Below, in pieces: positions 1-11,855 of a DNA stretch of 64,000 nt (position 1 is its first letter; every line of letters begins with the position of its first letter). Source of the stretch: Zantedeschia hybrid cultivar (Eukaryota > Streptophyta > Magnoliopsida > Alismatales > Araceae); contig JARZZO010000016.1 of NCBI GenBank assembly GCA_030544215.1, positions 37,904,001-37,968,000 of the forward strand. Direction: 5' to 3'. The notes beneath the pieces were generated by a model, which made no database searches, had not been told where the DNA came from, and was given only the letters and a program-made list of their open reading frames with translations. The translations under genes and the position numbers were made by a program.

Positions 1-306
1 TTCCTCTAACATATATCTCTTTCTCAGATTTTTTCATCTCTAAATTCCTCTTTTTTTTTCTCTCTAATTTTCTTTCTCTCTCTAACCATTTTTTCTGTGC
101 CTATTTATTTTTATCGCATTTTAGTGTTTCTCTCTAACCTTTTTTTGTCTCTGTAATTTTCTTTGACATTGTCTCTCACAGTCTCACTAACCCTTGAGGT
201 ATGATATGATATCTCACCCTCTTTTTCTATATTTTTTCTTATTTCTCATCATTTCTCTCTATGTAATTCTCTCCTTCCCTGTTAATTATTTTAATTCTTT
301 TTAAAG
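1..306. other. CT/AT-rich leader without gene
   Basis: Pyrimidine-rich sequence with many short TCTCT and TTTTT runs. No open frame or recognisable motif was seen. It directly precedes the first coding block of the hAT transposase pseudogene and could be its 5' untranslated or intron sequence, but no terminal inverted repeat was found. Confidence 0.4.
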
Positions 307-1296
307 ATGTCGACTTCTGAACATAATAAGGTCACATCTGTCACCTCTCGTGGTGACCTGAGATGGAACTACTGCACTGTCGTGGACATGTCTTCACGCA
401 AGGTCAAATGCAACTACTACAGTCGGATTATTTCGAGTGGAGTTTTTTGTCTAAAGCAACAAATTGGAGGTGTTAAAGGGGAAGTGAAGGCTTGTATTGT
501 TGCACCACTAGAGGTAAAAAATCAATTCAAAAATTACCCACGACAAAGAGAGATGGAAAAAGAAACAGCAGTAACGATGAGAGGCCAAGTTAGGGAGGAA
601 ATGACACGGCCCTCGAGTCAAGGTATTCATATTCACCCTTCGGAAGATAGATCTCGGGAGGGAGACATAGATCCTACCAGAAGGAGGTCCACTGCATTTG
701 AAGACTTTTCTCGAGGTATTCTTTGATTTAAAAAATTTCAAGTAGTTATTTACACTTCATCTTTGTTAAATTAGTCTCAAATCATCTATTTTAATTTTAA
801 GATGATATACGTCGAGCCATGGACGAAAGTAGAAGATCTTTTACTGACGAGGATGTGTATAGACGCACCAGTCGACACGTTGGGCAAGGGAGTGGATCCG
901 GACAGAGATCCAACAAGGAGGAAATCCATGACTTGACTAGGGACAATGACCCTAGAGTGGGTCCTATAGATACTTTCCTAACAAGACGGAGAGATAGACA
1001 ACCATCAATCACAGCTACTATGAAGAATCTGAAGTTATGCAAAGAGAAAATTGGCCGTGCTGTTTCGAGATGGTTTGTTTATAACAGTGTACCTGCCAAT
1101 GCTGCAAAGGGCCCTTATCGGGAGGACATGATTGAGACTATTGGAGATGTAGGTAAGGATATTCCTGGACCAACCCCCAAGGAGATATACAACACTTACC
1201 TTCCTCAAGAGGTAAGTGATCTCCAAGAGTATATCAAGTCGTTCGAGCGAATTTGGAATGAAAGAGGCTGCACAATAATGACAGATGGCTAGATAG

Positions 1297-1396
1297 GTGA
1301 GTACATTGAATTAGTTTATTTAATATCTTAAATTAATAGATTATATTTTTTAGTTAATTTAGACATTCTCTAATATCTATAACATTATTTGAATAG
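1297..1396 (+). other. Intron inside hAT transposase pseudogene
   Basis: A 100-bp AT-rich stretch begins GTGAGT and ends GAATAG. Removing it places the 'IMTDG' end of the upstream DUF659 block directly before the downstream block with its usual order. This matches a canonical GT-AG plant intron; inferred from homology, not from transcripts. Confidence 0.7.
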
Positions 1397-2200
1397 GAAT
1401 TACGAGAAGAAGTATGATTAACTTCCTTATATACTGTGAAGCTGGGACTGTATTTTGGAAGTCCGTAGATGCTAGTAGAAATGTAAAGAATGCTGAATAT
1501 CTTTTCAAGTTAATTGATGACATTGTGGAGTAGGTGGGGGCAGATCGTGTTGTACAAGTTGTAACATATAATACAGCTTCATATAAAGTTGTTGGCCATA
1601 TGTTAATGGAGAAGAGGCCACATCTATATTGGCTTCCTTGCTCTACCCACTCCTTAGATTTGATGCTAGAAGATATTGGGAAAGATGTAAAAATTACTGA
1701 GACAGTGAAGTCAGCCCAATTCATCACATCCTATATCTACAACCATAACTCTGTGCTCACGTTGATGCGTGAACACACTGGACAGAGGGAGTTACTACGT
1801 CCTGAGGTAACTCGTTTCGCCTCTACGTACATTTCCTTGGAGATTATACAGCCACAAAAACGCCCCTTGAAGCAGATGATTTTAAGTAAAAGATGGGAAG
1901 ATTTGATGACAAGGCACGCGAAGCGTGATGCTAGACACAAGGGGAAGCAGGTTGAGGACTTAATTGAAAGTCGGGAGTATTGGAAGGATATAAAGATAAT
2001 CTTAAACATAGTTGAATCTCTTGTACTGGTTCTAAGGATGGTGGATGGAGATAAAAAGGCCACAATGGGATATTTATATGAAGCTATGGACCGTACGAAG
2101 GAAGACATTGTCAGGGCCAACAAAAATACATACAAGAAGTGGTGGGATATCATAGATGTGAGATGAGATAGGACACTCCACCATGACTTGCATGTGGCAG

Positions 2201-2286
2201 GTAACAAAATAAGTTATTCCATATTACTTGCCATTTTATTTCCTATAAGTTTTATTTCCTTTTTAATTTTGTTTTCAATTCCGTAG
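2201..2286 (+). other. Second intron inside hAT transposase pseudogene
   Basis: An 86-bp AT-rich stretch runs from GTAACA to CCGTAG. The flanking codons then read in the family order (LHHDLHVA before the FFNPR block). Canonical GT-AG boundaries; inferred from homology. Confidence 0.6.
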
Positions 2287-3510
2287 ATCATTTCTTCAAC
2301 CCAAGACTAATATAGCTCTGCTACTCAAAATGCGCCCAATGATGAAGTACTTCATGGGACTCAAAATTTAATTCGGCGTTTGTTACATGATGAGGATCGA
2401 GCTATCATAGCATGCAACAAAATGCATCACTATAGGCTCCGGACATTATATTTTGGTACTCATCGTGCTCAACGGGCAGTCATGTTGCTTTCACCAAGTA
2501 TTTAGAATTTTACACATAACTAATACTTTTACGAAATTGTTATCATGCCTAGGCTTTACAATGCTAATTGTTAGTTGGACCATGGAATTACAGCTGACTG
2601 GTGGATGGATCATGGGAAGACTCCAGGTTATGAAGATCTTGCTTATGTTGCCATCCGTGTATTGAGCCAAACCACCTCCTCTTCTGGCTGTGAAAGGAAC
2701 TAGTCTACATTTAGCTTGATACACACCAAGCAAAGGAACCGATTAAGCTCAGCGAGATTGGAGCAATTGGTCTTTTGCCACTACAACATGCGCTTAAAAT
2801 TAAAGAATCTTCAAAAAATTCAAGAGAACCAAAGAGAAGAAGAACAATAGAGAGATGAAGTTGTTGGAAGACCGGTGCAAGCAGAACAACAAGTTGAGGA
2901 ACCAATCGATTTGGACAAGAAATTTGAGGAGCATAACCCACTAAATGCATGGGTGGATGCAAGGAATGTTTTGGGTCCATCAGAATTTGATCTAAACGAT
3001 TGGTCCTGGGCAAAAGGACAATTAGATGGTGTCCCCTTGTCCGTTGAGTTTCAACTTCCACCTCCTTCAAAACGATAAAAGAAATCCACCCCATAAAGTT
3101 TAGGTAAGGGTAAAGGAAAAAGAGTAACTAATCCTATTGATATTGTAGATTTAGAAACTGTACAAGAAGAGGAGTCATATGAGAAATCGGAGCCGAGCGA
3201 CAAAGTTGTTTACCAAACTTCAGACGACTCTACTTCGGTAACGAGTACCCCTGACGATGACGATGTTGATCTACATGGAAGTCAAGGTGGATCCTTGCAA
3301 CAATGGTCATCTCAAGGATGTGGATCAAGTGACTCAAGTCAACATGGTGAAGCTCCTCCAATGATTTTCACAGGGGAGCAACAATTTACACATGCTACGC
3401 AAGATGATGACCACTCTAGTAGGTTGGCTAAGGACACATCAACAACAGAAAAAGGCAAAGGGAAGCAACAACATGAGTTCCTAAGGAGAATAAGAGAAAC
3501 ATCCTCTTAA

Positions 3511-4249
3511 AAGCATTCGTCTGATGCATCCTCTCAAGTTCTATTAGAGGGTTATAGTCCTTATGGATATCCAGGTACATATTATCAACATCCACCACCT
3601 TATGATGCATCGAGTTACTTAAGAGGATATCCCACTTATCCTCCAACTTCAGATGCTTCCTTTTATCAATCCTCAGCCTCATAATGATCTTATCATAGGC
3701 CAGAGACACAAGGATGGATAGCCGTGACAATAATCTACCCATTCACAGATGAGTATAACCGGTTTGTACAAGAATATGAATAATGCTACCAAACTTATAT
3801 GTCTTGGGCCGATTATGTGCAACATTTGTATAGCACCTACAATGTAAGGCTAGAATAAATGTATGTCTACTTGTTTTGTCACTTTGTGTTTTTTTTTTTT
3901 TTACTATCATGTAATATTTAGGGGTAAGGTTTTATGTCCCCCCATGTATTATATTCAAATTTTTTTTCAAACTTAATAAACTTTCAAGGGCTTACCCGAG
4001 GTCTTAGATAAGCTTCGGGTAAATATAATTTTTTCTGATTTTTGTGAAATTTTTCCTATTTTTTGGACTTATTTTTCTATTTCCTTCTATTTTTTTTCTT
4101 TTTTTAAAATTAGATCGGTTGGACCGGTCCGGCTCGGTCTGGATCGGATCAGATCGACCGATCCACTCGGTTAGGACCGGACCGATCCTAGTACGATCCC
4201 CAAGTTGGCCTACTTTGGTTCAGACCTACCGTTGCCTCCAGTTTTGCCC
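3511..4249. other. hAT tail remnant and AT-rich spacer with GGATCGG-type patch
   Basis: 3540-3860 still reads in places like a Tyr/Pro/Ser-rich C-terminal tail of the hAT pseudogene (peptides such as YYQHPPPYDASSYLRGY) but with stops. 3860-4110 is AT-rich without a gene. 4115-4200 is rich in GACCGG/GGATCGGATC words, resembling the interior of the MITE seen complete at 7596 and 36827, but without visible ends. Confidence 0.4.
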
Positions 4250-5110
4250 TAGTTTTGTCTCCCCCATTTCTTCTACACTAGGAACTATAAATCTTATGGA
4301 AAAGTTAGAGAAACCAAAGGAAGAGAAGGAATGTACCACCTCTCCTAAAAGGAGATTCAACAAACTCTAAGTTGATATTGAGATATTCTAAAGCTGCCCC
4401 CAATTTGATGCCTCTTACTTACTAGGAACTACAAATCTTATTATGTTAAAGTTAGAAGGCAAACGAGGAGTAAGAATGTACTACCCTACCAAAAACGGGA
4501 TTCATCGAAATCAAAATTACTGCAAAGATCTTGTTGAACTGTCCCCAATTGGAGGCCTTCTACTTACGAGGAACTACAAATCTTATGGTAAAGTTAGAAA
4601 CCGAAGGAGGAACACGAATGTATCACCGTACTTGATAGGAGATTCATCGATATCTGAGTTGCTGCTGAGATATTATTGAGCCGCTTTCAATTTAATGCCT
4701 CCTACTTATTAGGACCTACAAATCTTATGTTACAAAGTTAGAAACTAAAGGAGAAGCAGGAATATATAACCTTACCTAAAAGGAGATCCATCAAAATCTG
4801 AGTTGCTGCTAATCTTATCTATGTTAAAGATAGAAATCGAAGGAGGAGAAGGAATGTATACCGTACCTAAAGCGAGATTCATCGAAGTTTAAGTTGTTGC
4901 TGAGATATTGTCGAATTGCCCCCAATTTAAGGCCTACTACTTACTTGGAACTACAAATCTTATAGTAAGGTTAGAAACCGAAAGAGGAGTATGAATGTAT
5001 CGCCTTATATGATTGGAAATTTATCGAAGTCCAAGCTGCTGCTGGATATGAGTTTTCCTCAATTTGATGCTTCTAACTATATACTAAAGTACAAATCCTA
5101 TCTACGTTAA
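4250..5110 (-). repeat. R1 tandem repeat block, six degenerate copies
   Basis: Six copies of a unit of about 140-145 bp (one shortened to about 94 bp). The most constant part is AGGAGATTCATCGAAGTC, near 4349, 4492, 4636, 4781, 4875 and 5013. On the minus strand each copy resembles a short exon followed by a splice donor (CAG/GTAAGG) and a short AT-rich spacer. See the R1 finding for the exon hypothesis. Copies are diverged, so the block is old. Confidence 0.8.
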
Positions 5111-5117
5111 AGTTAGA

Positions 5118-5340
5118 AACATGGATGCTTCTCCTCCTTAAACAAAACCATTAGTTACAAAGTGAGGCTACTGTATTCTAAACTTAGAATATCAACTGCC
5201 TACGTTATTAAATGTAGAATATCAATTACCTACAATGTTAAACTATCACTCTACTCTTGTATTAGAATTTTAATCAACAAGTTACTCAGACCACATCAAA
5301 TAATGCATTTTGTTTTTCATTTACAAACACAATAAACTAA
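5118..5340. repeat. R2 dispersed repeat
   Basis: A sequence starting near 'ATGCTTCTCC' and including 'CTAAACTTAGAATATCAA' recurs near 11335, 12888, 22046, 22288 and 22522. It usually follows an R1 copy directly, so R1+R2 moves as a compound unit. No coding potential is visible. Confidence 0.7.
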
Positions 5341-5489
5341 TTCTCAACCCCTTCCCCTAATATTTCCTTCCTCTCCTAAGCTCTTTCTTTCCCTGTTTCA
5401 TTTAGGTATTCTCATGATTCAATTCTCGATCAACAACCATAAAATCAAATATTTTGCTTTTAGATGACTCATCTTATTTATTTATTTAA

Positions 5490-6025
5490 ATTATGGTATT
5501 AGCAAACATAAACTTAAGAACACACTGACTCTACTCTGCCAGTCGTGCCCTATTTTCTTATAAGACCGCATACCGTACGATACATCAAGAGAACACAGAC
5601 AAGAGTCAACTAATGTGGTAAAACTTCTATCGTAAATCAATCAATTGGTAAGACTTGATGTGCAAATTTAGCTCACAATCCCAGCTGTCAACTGCTTACC
5701 AAGAACCACAATCTCATCTCTGTCTAAAACAAGAAACACTCGTACATTACTCTTAAAGAAATCCTTTAGTCACACAATGTGGCCCATACTGTGAACAAGA
5801 TTTATTATGGCTTCAAAAGGGTTCCATAATAAGAGTATTCAAACAAACTAGGATCCTTTGTTTATTATTTTCAAGGTAATCATATTTTAATAAGGATAAC
5901 ACATATCAAGCAATTAGTTATGTGACTCATTTTTTTCAGGACTTTCTCTTCATCTTGTTTATTCTAGCTCGTATATTGTGATGCCACCATAATCTTAAAA
6001 TGTAAAGGCATGAGAATTAAAATGA
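5490..6025. repeat. R3 dispersed repeat, copy 1
   Basis: About 550-700 bp containing 'AAGAACACACTGACTCTACT', then 'AAGACCGCATAC', and later 'TATGGCTTCAAAAGGGTTCC'. Related copies lie near 9150, 16575, 18370 (partial), 22985 and 25760 (partial). Its regular placement before R1 blocks shows that it is part of a larger duplicated segment. No ORF is visible. Confidence 0.75.
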
Positions 6026-6029
6026 CAAG

Positions 6030-6375
6030 GAGACTTTCCTTTATTATTCCTATCCACCTTTTTCCCCTTCTTGCAACGCCATTGACAGTCTGGACCAATC
6101 GAGGCAAGTCATGACAAAGGGAAGGATGGAACCGTTGGAGGAGAAAGAAAAGCATGAATCTTTCTTAGATGGGTGGGACAATCAACAAATTTTGGAAAAG
6201 GTTGCAGGCCTAGGAATTCAATTACAAGGGAAAGTTGGCCAGCGTAAGATCTGTGGAAGACAAAGTGAAGCGTTGAAGAAAAAAAAAACAAAGGGCAAAG
6301 AAAGGTTTCCAAAGCGTTAGGGCTTAGCAATAGAGATAATAATTTCAGTCAAGAGGAGGAGGAAGGACTTCAACA
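6030..6375 (+). other. Likely LINE ORF1 tail or spacer
   Basis: A Lys/Glu-rich frame of 69 codons (6111-6320) immediately precedes the LINE endonuclease block. By position it could be the C-terminus of LINE ORF1, but no RRM or zinc knuckle is visible, so this is positional inference only. Confidence 0.3.
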
Positions 6376-9118
6376 ATGATTTTGACGCCCTGGAATGTTA
6401 GAGGGATGAATGATAAAGTGAAACAATTGGTTGTTCATAATTGTATGTAAATAAGGAAAGTTGAAATTCTATGCTTACGAGAAACAACGGTAGAGAATAT
6501 GGAGGACGACTTAATTAAAACTTTTATAGGATTCTCGAATGTGGAATTTGCTTTCAAAAGAGCAGAAGAAAATTTAGGGGGTATTCTCATAAATGCTAAG
6601 GTTTGGAAGGTGCATCGTTAGGAAGAGAATCAATTATGAAGGATGGATGTGTTGATAGGTGTTTACGGACCTAATACAAGTTAGAGGTGAAAGGTTCTGT
6701 GGGGAGAATTATGTAATTGCCATAAGACATGCTTTCCTTTGGTGTGTACTATGGGATTTTAATGAAGTAAGATCCCCTGAGAAAAGAAACAGAAGGGTAA
6801 TTTCTCAGCAGGAACAAAACAATTCAACTTTTGGATTAAGGAATGCGGGCTGATGGAGTTACCGTGGACTCGTGGAAGATATACATGGTCTAATGGAAGG
6901 AAGGTTCCATCATTATCCAAACTAGACAGAATTATGGTGGACAGTAAATAGGAATCTTTGTTTCCCAATGCTAAAATTTCCTTGCTTCCAAGAAGTATTT
7001 CTGATCATAATGCTCTAGTGATGGATTGTAATGATGCTTTCAAAATTGTCAAGAGTCAAGACATTCAGATTTGAGAAAGCGTGGTTATCCAATGAGCAGT
7101 TTGTTGAATTAGTATCTCAAACATGGAAGCAAGACATGGGTCCAGCCACTCAAAACCTATTTCTGAAATTAGGCAGATTGAAATAGAATTAGGGTTTGGG
7201 CTAGTAATCGGAGAAAGAATAGATATATCAAGGTTCAGGAGTGGAAAGAGATGATGTAACATTTTATGTAGATTGAAGAGAGAAAAAGTCTAACACCACA
7301 GGAATTAATAAATTGGTTGTTCAGTCCTTATATACCGATTGGCTCAAAGAAGAAGTTAGGTGGAGACAGAAGTCCAGAATAACTTGGCCTAAAGAAGGAG
7401 ACTTGAACACTAGTTTCTTTCATTCTATAGCCAATCGTAGAAGATGAAGGAAATTTATTTTAATGATGAAGAAAGAGGACAGATGGATAGAGGATCCTAC
7501 TGACATGTGGTTGTGGCCTTCTATAAGAATTTGTTTGATGCAGAAAATAGGTGGTTTCCTCCATGCTCATATTTTGAGGCGCAAACACTATCACTCAAGG
7601 AATTCCGGGTCGGATCGGATCCCTGAATCGGGACCCGCCGATCCCGATCCGAATCGGGGATCGGATCAGTCGAAATCGGCTAGGATCGGCCGGAATCGGC
7701 AGAATCGAGACATGCCGAATCGGCCGATCCGGATCGAGATCGGCTGATTCTGCATTCCATGCTATCACAATCAATGCTGGTTGAAGAAATTTCAGAGGAA
7801 GAAGTCACAGAGGCTACTTTTAATCTGGCTAGTGATAAGCTCCTGGGTCAGACGGGTTTCCAATGTTCTTCTACCAGAAGTTCTGGAGTGTTATCAAGCA
7901 CGATGTGATTAAAGTGATTCATGAATGCTTCCCCGGAGCAGCAAGCTGTCAAATCTTTGATCTGGCTTTTTTAATGTTATTTCCCAAGAAGGAGGAAGCT
8001 ATAGAATTAAAGGATTTCAGACCAATAAGTCCTTTTAAATTGTAGTCATAAAATAATTGCCAAGGTATTGGTATGCTGCGAAAGGTGATCGGCAAGTTAA
8101 ATAGAATAGAATCAATCTGCTTTCATTCAAGGCATGCACCTCAAAGATAATTCTCTGCTGGCTCATGAAATTTTGTTCTCCATGAAGAAAAAAGGTGTAG
8201 TGGGATTAGCATGTAAACTGGATTGTAATAAGGCCTATAATAGAGTTGCATGGAAATGTTTATGGAATCAGATGGCAATTCACAAATTCCCTGAAATTTG
8301 GGCGAAGGTGATCAAGAACTATGTTACAACAGCCAAATACTCTATTCTTATGAACGGAGGGGGTCGTGGTTATTTTGCTAGTAGTTCAAAAGGAGGCAAG
8401 GAGACCCATTGTCACCACTACCCTTTATTCTGCTAGCAAATTTATTCAGTCGGTTTTGTAAGAAAGCTGAATTATTAGGGTGGATTCATGGTGCTCAAAT
8501 AATAAGGGTGCCGGTAGGCATCTTCCATCTACAATTTGAAGATGACATGTTTATTTTCTTGGTGGGTGATTTGCAGCACATTAATAATTTACTCTTCATA
8601 ATGAAAATTGTTGAGGCTTGTTCAGATTTCATGATCAACTTTGATAAAAGTGCTATCATTGGTATTAACATGGAGAAGGATCTGTGTAGTCAACGTGCTG
8701 CGGTTTTGGGATGCAAAGCGACGGAGCTACCCATCACTTATTTAGGCTAGGTCTATCACTGCATTACAGAAAGTTGCAACAGGCAGCATGGAATCCCCTC
8801 ATCTGGAAAGCTAGAAAATTATCTTTGGGAGGAAGGATCACATTAGTAAACTCAGTATTGACAGAAATCCCTCAACACCTATTAGTGGTCTTATTACCTT
8901 CTTCAATAAGGAGGAAAATTGATTGCATCAAGGAGGAGTTTTCTATGGAAGAACACTATCAAGGAAAGCAAAGGAATTCATCTAGTCAAATGGAAGAACA
9001 CTATTCAGCAAGGAGGCATAAGAGTGAAGAATTTACAGCTGATGAATATTTCGATGCTAGGCAAATAGATTTGGTAGTTAATATCATAGGAAGAGTCACT
9101 TTGGAAGAGAATTATTAA
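6376..9118 (+). pseudogene. L1-type LINE ORF2 (endonuclease + reverse transcriptase), decayed
   Basis: ORF2 of a non-LTR retrotransposon, which nicks target DNA and copies its RNA at the nick. The endonuclease start reads MILTPWNVRGMNDKVKQ at 6376, followed by 'DFNEVRSPEKRN' near 6750 and the late block 'LPRSISDHNALVMD' near 6990. Reverse transcriptase motifs follow: FRPISPFKL near 8020, KLDCNKAYNRVAWK near 8215, and the catalytic box as LQFEDDMF near 8530, where most L1 elements have an Ala before the two Asp residues. A later thumb-like block (ARKLSLGGRITLVNSVL) is near 8810. Frame changes and stops occur throughout and a MITE sits inside at 7596-7761. No poly(A) tail or target duplication was located. 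The family call is secure; the element is dead. Confidence 0.82.
7596..7761. mobile_element. GGATCGG-type MITE (hAT-like), 166 bp, inserted in the LINE
   Basis: A GC-rich segment packed with GGATCGG/CCGATCC words starts CAAGGAATTCCGGGTCGG and ends in GATTCTGCATTCCATG. The ends form an imperfect terminal inverted repeat (CAAGGAATTC against CATGGAATGC). It is flanked by CTATCACT at 7588-7595 and CTATCACA at 7762-7769, an 8-bp target duplication with one mismatch, as expected for hAT transposition. It carries no gene, so it would depend on a transposase supplied elsewhere. A second complete copy is at 36827. Confidence 0.85.
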
Positions 9119-9890
9119 GCTAAAACATTACAAATCATCTCGAAGATTTTATTTGCATCCAGAGAAAACACACTGACTTAAAGAACACAAACTTAAGAGC
9201 ACACAGGCTCTACTATGTCATTTATGCCCTATTTTCTTGTAAGACCGCATACTATAATACATTGAGAAAGCACAGACAATAGTCAACTAAGGTGGTAAAA
9301 CTTTTATCGTAAATCAATCAATCTGCAAGATTTGATGTGCAATCTTAGTGTGCAGTCCAGACTAGCAACTGCTTACCAAGAAACACAATCTCCTTTTCTC
9401 TTTGTATAAAACCAGAAACACTAGTGCTTCACCCTCAAGAAATCATAAAGAATCTAAGCACACGCCCAATACTATAAACTAAACTAATTATGGCTTCAAA
9501 AGGGTTCCATAATAAGAGATTCCATAATAAGAGTATTCGAATAAAATGAGATCCAGTGTTCATGATTTCAAGACAATCATTCTTTCATAAGGATAATATT
9601 TATTAAGCAGTTCCTTATATGGCTTAATTTTCTTAGGACTTTCTCTAATTCTTGTTGATTCTTAACTCGTAGACATATGCCATTTATCGTCACCACAGTC
9701 TAAGAATGCAAAGACATGAGAAATACAACTTTAATCTGGCAAACTTACGTATATCCTACACAAAAACACAATCAACCATATTGCATTATATATTCTAGGC
9801 CAACAATATTAATTCTCTACATTGTTAAACCACTAGTCAACTTTTTCGTTTAAATTTTAATCAACAATCTAATAATTCTAGTTTATTATA
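9119..9890. repeat. R3 dispersed repeat, copy 2
   Basis: Begins again with 'AAGAACACA' and 'AAGACCGCATACTATAATAC' and follows the same order as the copy at 5490, including 'TATGGCTTCAAAAGGGTTCC'. That R3 restarts here, rather than resuming where copy 1 stopped, shows that the LINE does not simply interrupt one R3 copy. Confidence 0.75.
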
Positions 9891-9954
9891 AAGATTAACA
9901 TCTAAATTGATAAGAAGATACTTCATTGGTCTCAAAACTAATCAGAAACCCAAA

Positions 9955-10481
9955 ACTGAAGGAGCAAAATGTACCACCTCACCTGAACGGACATTCATCG
10001 AAGTCTGAATTGCTGCTAAGATTTTGTCGAGCTGCCCCCAATTTAATGGCCCTAACTACTTCCTAAAAACTGCAAATCTTACCTATGTTAAAGTTAGAAA
10101 CCAAAGCAGCACAGATATACCACCTTACCTGAAAGGAGAATCATCAAAGTCTGAGTTGCTGCTAAGATATTGTCTTGTCATGCTGCCCCTAATTTGATGC
10201 CTCTAACTACTTACTATTACTTGTATATCTTTTTCTATATTAAAGTTACAATTTGAAGGAGGAGTAAGATCACCTTATCAGAAAGGAGATTCTTCAAAGT
10301 CTAAGTTGCTACTAAGATATTGTCGAGCTGGCCCCAAAATGATGCCTCCTATTCACTAGGAACTACAAATCTTATGTTAAAAGAAGAACAGAAATGTATC
10401 ACCTTACCTGAAAGAAGATTCATCAAAGAATAATTTACTACCAAGATATTGTCGAGCTGCCCCCAATTTGATGGCTCCAAG
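9955..10481 (-). repeat. R1 tandem block, four copies ending at a hAT-type terminus
   Basis: Four R1 copies near 9986, 10131, 10278 and 10408. The fourth has a distinctive 'AAAGAATAATTT' variant and is followed directly by GCTCCAAG and then a TAGGGGTGG terminus. The same four-copy order recurs at 11856, 17215 and 23745, evidence for a higher-order unit. On the minus strand, copies 1 and 4 read open through a peptide of the type GAARQYLSSNSDFDESPF into a CAG/GTAAGG-type junction. Confidence 0.8.
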
Positions 10482-10840
10482 TAGGGGTGGCCACAAGCCG
10501 AGACAAGCCTAGCTTCAACTCGCTCGAGCTTGACTAGACCAAGATTATTCTAGCTCATGCCTAGCTCATTCTGTGGGTTCGGACTCGCCAGGAAAGGAAT
10601 TTGAGCTGAATTTGGCTCGAGCTTTGCTCGTTAGAACACTTTTAAGTTAACTTAGCCAATAAACCGAGTTCACCCAGCCAGAAATAGTCGAATCGTTGAA
10701 GCTTGGGAAGGTACAGTAGAGGGAGGTCTAAGACTTTAAAAAAAAAAAAGTGGGGTGAAATTTTTGTAATTGATGTCGGACTAAAAAGGTCCAATTGTGA
10801 ATCCCAACTTGGGGGGGGGGGGGGGGGGGGGGGGGTGCAG
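10482..10840 (+). mobile_element. hAT-type left terminus with D module, truncated by poly-G
   Basis: Starts TAGGGGTGGCCACAAGCC directly after GCTCCAAG. The first 150 bp are rich in CTCGAGCTTG-type words. A conserved 'D' segment follows (GAACACTTTTAAGTTAACTT, then GGTACAGTAGAGGGAGG). The right-end form of this terminus, at 21098 and 21403, is followed by GCTCCAGC or GCTCCAAC, so the element uses an 8-bp target site of this type inside R1. Here the module runs into a 25-G tract at 10811-10835 and no right end follows. No coding sequence is present. Confidence 0.6.
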
Positions 10841-10844
10841 GGAA

Positions 10845-11235
10845 AGGAGGCTCGCCGGTGTGCTCCCGTCGCGATGCACCCACACATGAACAACCCCTTC
10901 GAGGTAGGCTTGGCCATAGAGGTCCCCGGCCATAAAGTTCATCTTCTTTCACGGGCTAAGGAAGCACACTGTGTGGCAACCTCCACTTCCCCCATGTGTG
11001 CTTAGCTACAACCACCCAGTGTTGCACCAACCTACCAGGCATCCAAGGGCTGGTGCGGCGCACATGGCTTGCCACAGTAAGGGGGCAGTGTTGTATGTGC
11101 CCGTACGCCGTGATCTCCCAAAGCAAGTAAGGCTCCCGAGTTTCGCCAACGGCGTGGTCGGCCAAGAGGTGGTCTTAGACGACGGAGTAGCAACAGGTCT
11201 TGGACATGGTGCGAACAACCTTGTCCTCGTACAAA
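10845..11235 (+). pseudogene. Unknown gene fragment F, copy 1
   Basis: A GC-richer patch within AT-rich repeats. The part at 11085-11230 reads VRLPSFANGVVGQEVV and onward in the plus direction, and matches a second copy at 15945-16100 (LLSFAIDVVGQEVVVD). Both copies keep the order VP-R-LP-..-SFA-VVGQEVV, so this was once coding. I do not recognise the family. It is followed directly by an R1 copy. It could be a host gene piece captured by a transposon or swept into the duplicated segment. Confidence 0.45.
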
Positions 11236-11855
11236 GTTCGAGCTACTACTAAGATATTGTCGAGTTGCCCTAGATTTCATGCCTCTAGCTGTATACTAGG
11301 AACTACCCATCTTATCTATGTTAAAGTTAGAAGCATTGATGCTTCTCCATAAATAAAATCATAGAAGGCTTAGTCCCAGAATGAGGCTTTAATATTCTAA
11401 CCTTAGAATATCGATTACGTACATTGTTAAACTATCACTCGAATCTTGTACTAGAATTTTAATCAAAGAGTTACTCAGACCTTAAATAAGGCACTTGTAT
11501 GATGAACTATTACTTCAAATGTGTTTTGTTTTTCATTTTAAACCAGATAATATTCTAGTATATTACCAAAATAAAAAGTTAGACTATCACTCAAGTTTTT
11601 TATTATAATTTTAAGGCACTTTGCATGAATTACGGCAAACTTATGCATATCCTATACGAAAACACAATCAACCTTATTGCATTATATATTTCTAGTCCCA
11701 CAATATTAATTCCCTATATTATTAACTATCAGTCTACTTTTTTATTTAAATTTTAATCGAACAGTCTAATCATTCAACTTTATTATAAAAAATTAAAATC
11801 AGAATTGATAAGAAGATATTCCCTAATCTTATAACTAATTAGAAACTCAAATATG
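11236..11855. repeat. R1 + R2 unit followed by R3 tail
   Basis: One R1 half-copy, an R2 copy from about 11335, then AT-rich sequence matching the end of R3 (AACACAATCAACCTTATTGC near 11660). No gene is visible. Confidence 0.65.

Larger units (their letters stand above)
307..3510 (+). pseudogene. hAT-superfamily transposase (BED finger, DUF659, hAT dimerisation), decayed
   Basis: This is the remains of a plant hAT transposase, the enzyme that cuts and pastes hAT DNA transposons. A BED-type zinc finger lies at 360-510, a DUF659 core at 1020-1290 and 1397-1760 (including the block reading MLMEKRPHLYWLPCSTHSLD, then MLEDIGKD), and the C-terminal hAT dimerisation block at about 2590-2800 (VLSQTTSSSGCERN). 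A hydrophilic tail follows to about 3510. Exons are separated by recognisable introns at 1297-1396 and 2201-2286. It is broken. The second finger cysteine reads Tyr and the histidine reads Gln. Trp codons are TAG at 1290 and 2701 and TGA near 2164. Another stop lies near 1531. The Asp of the usual VVTDN motif is Tyr (VVTYN). Family assignment is firm from motif order; no ends or target duplication were identified, so the transposon limits are unknown. Confidence 0.85.
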
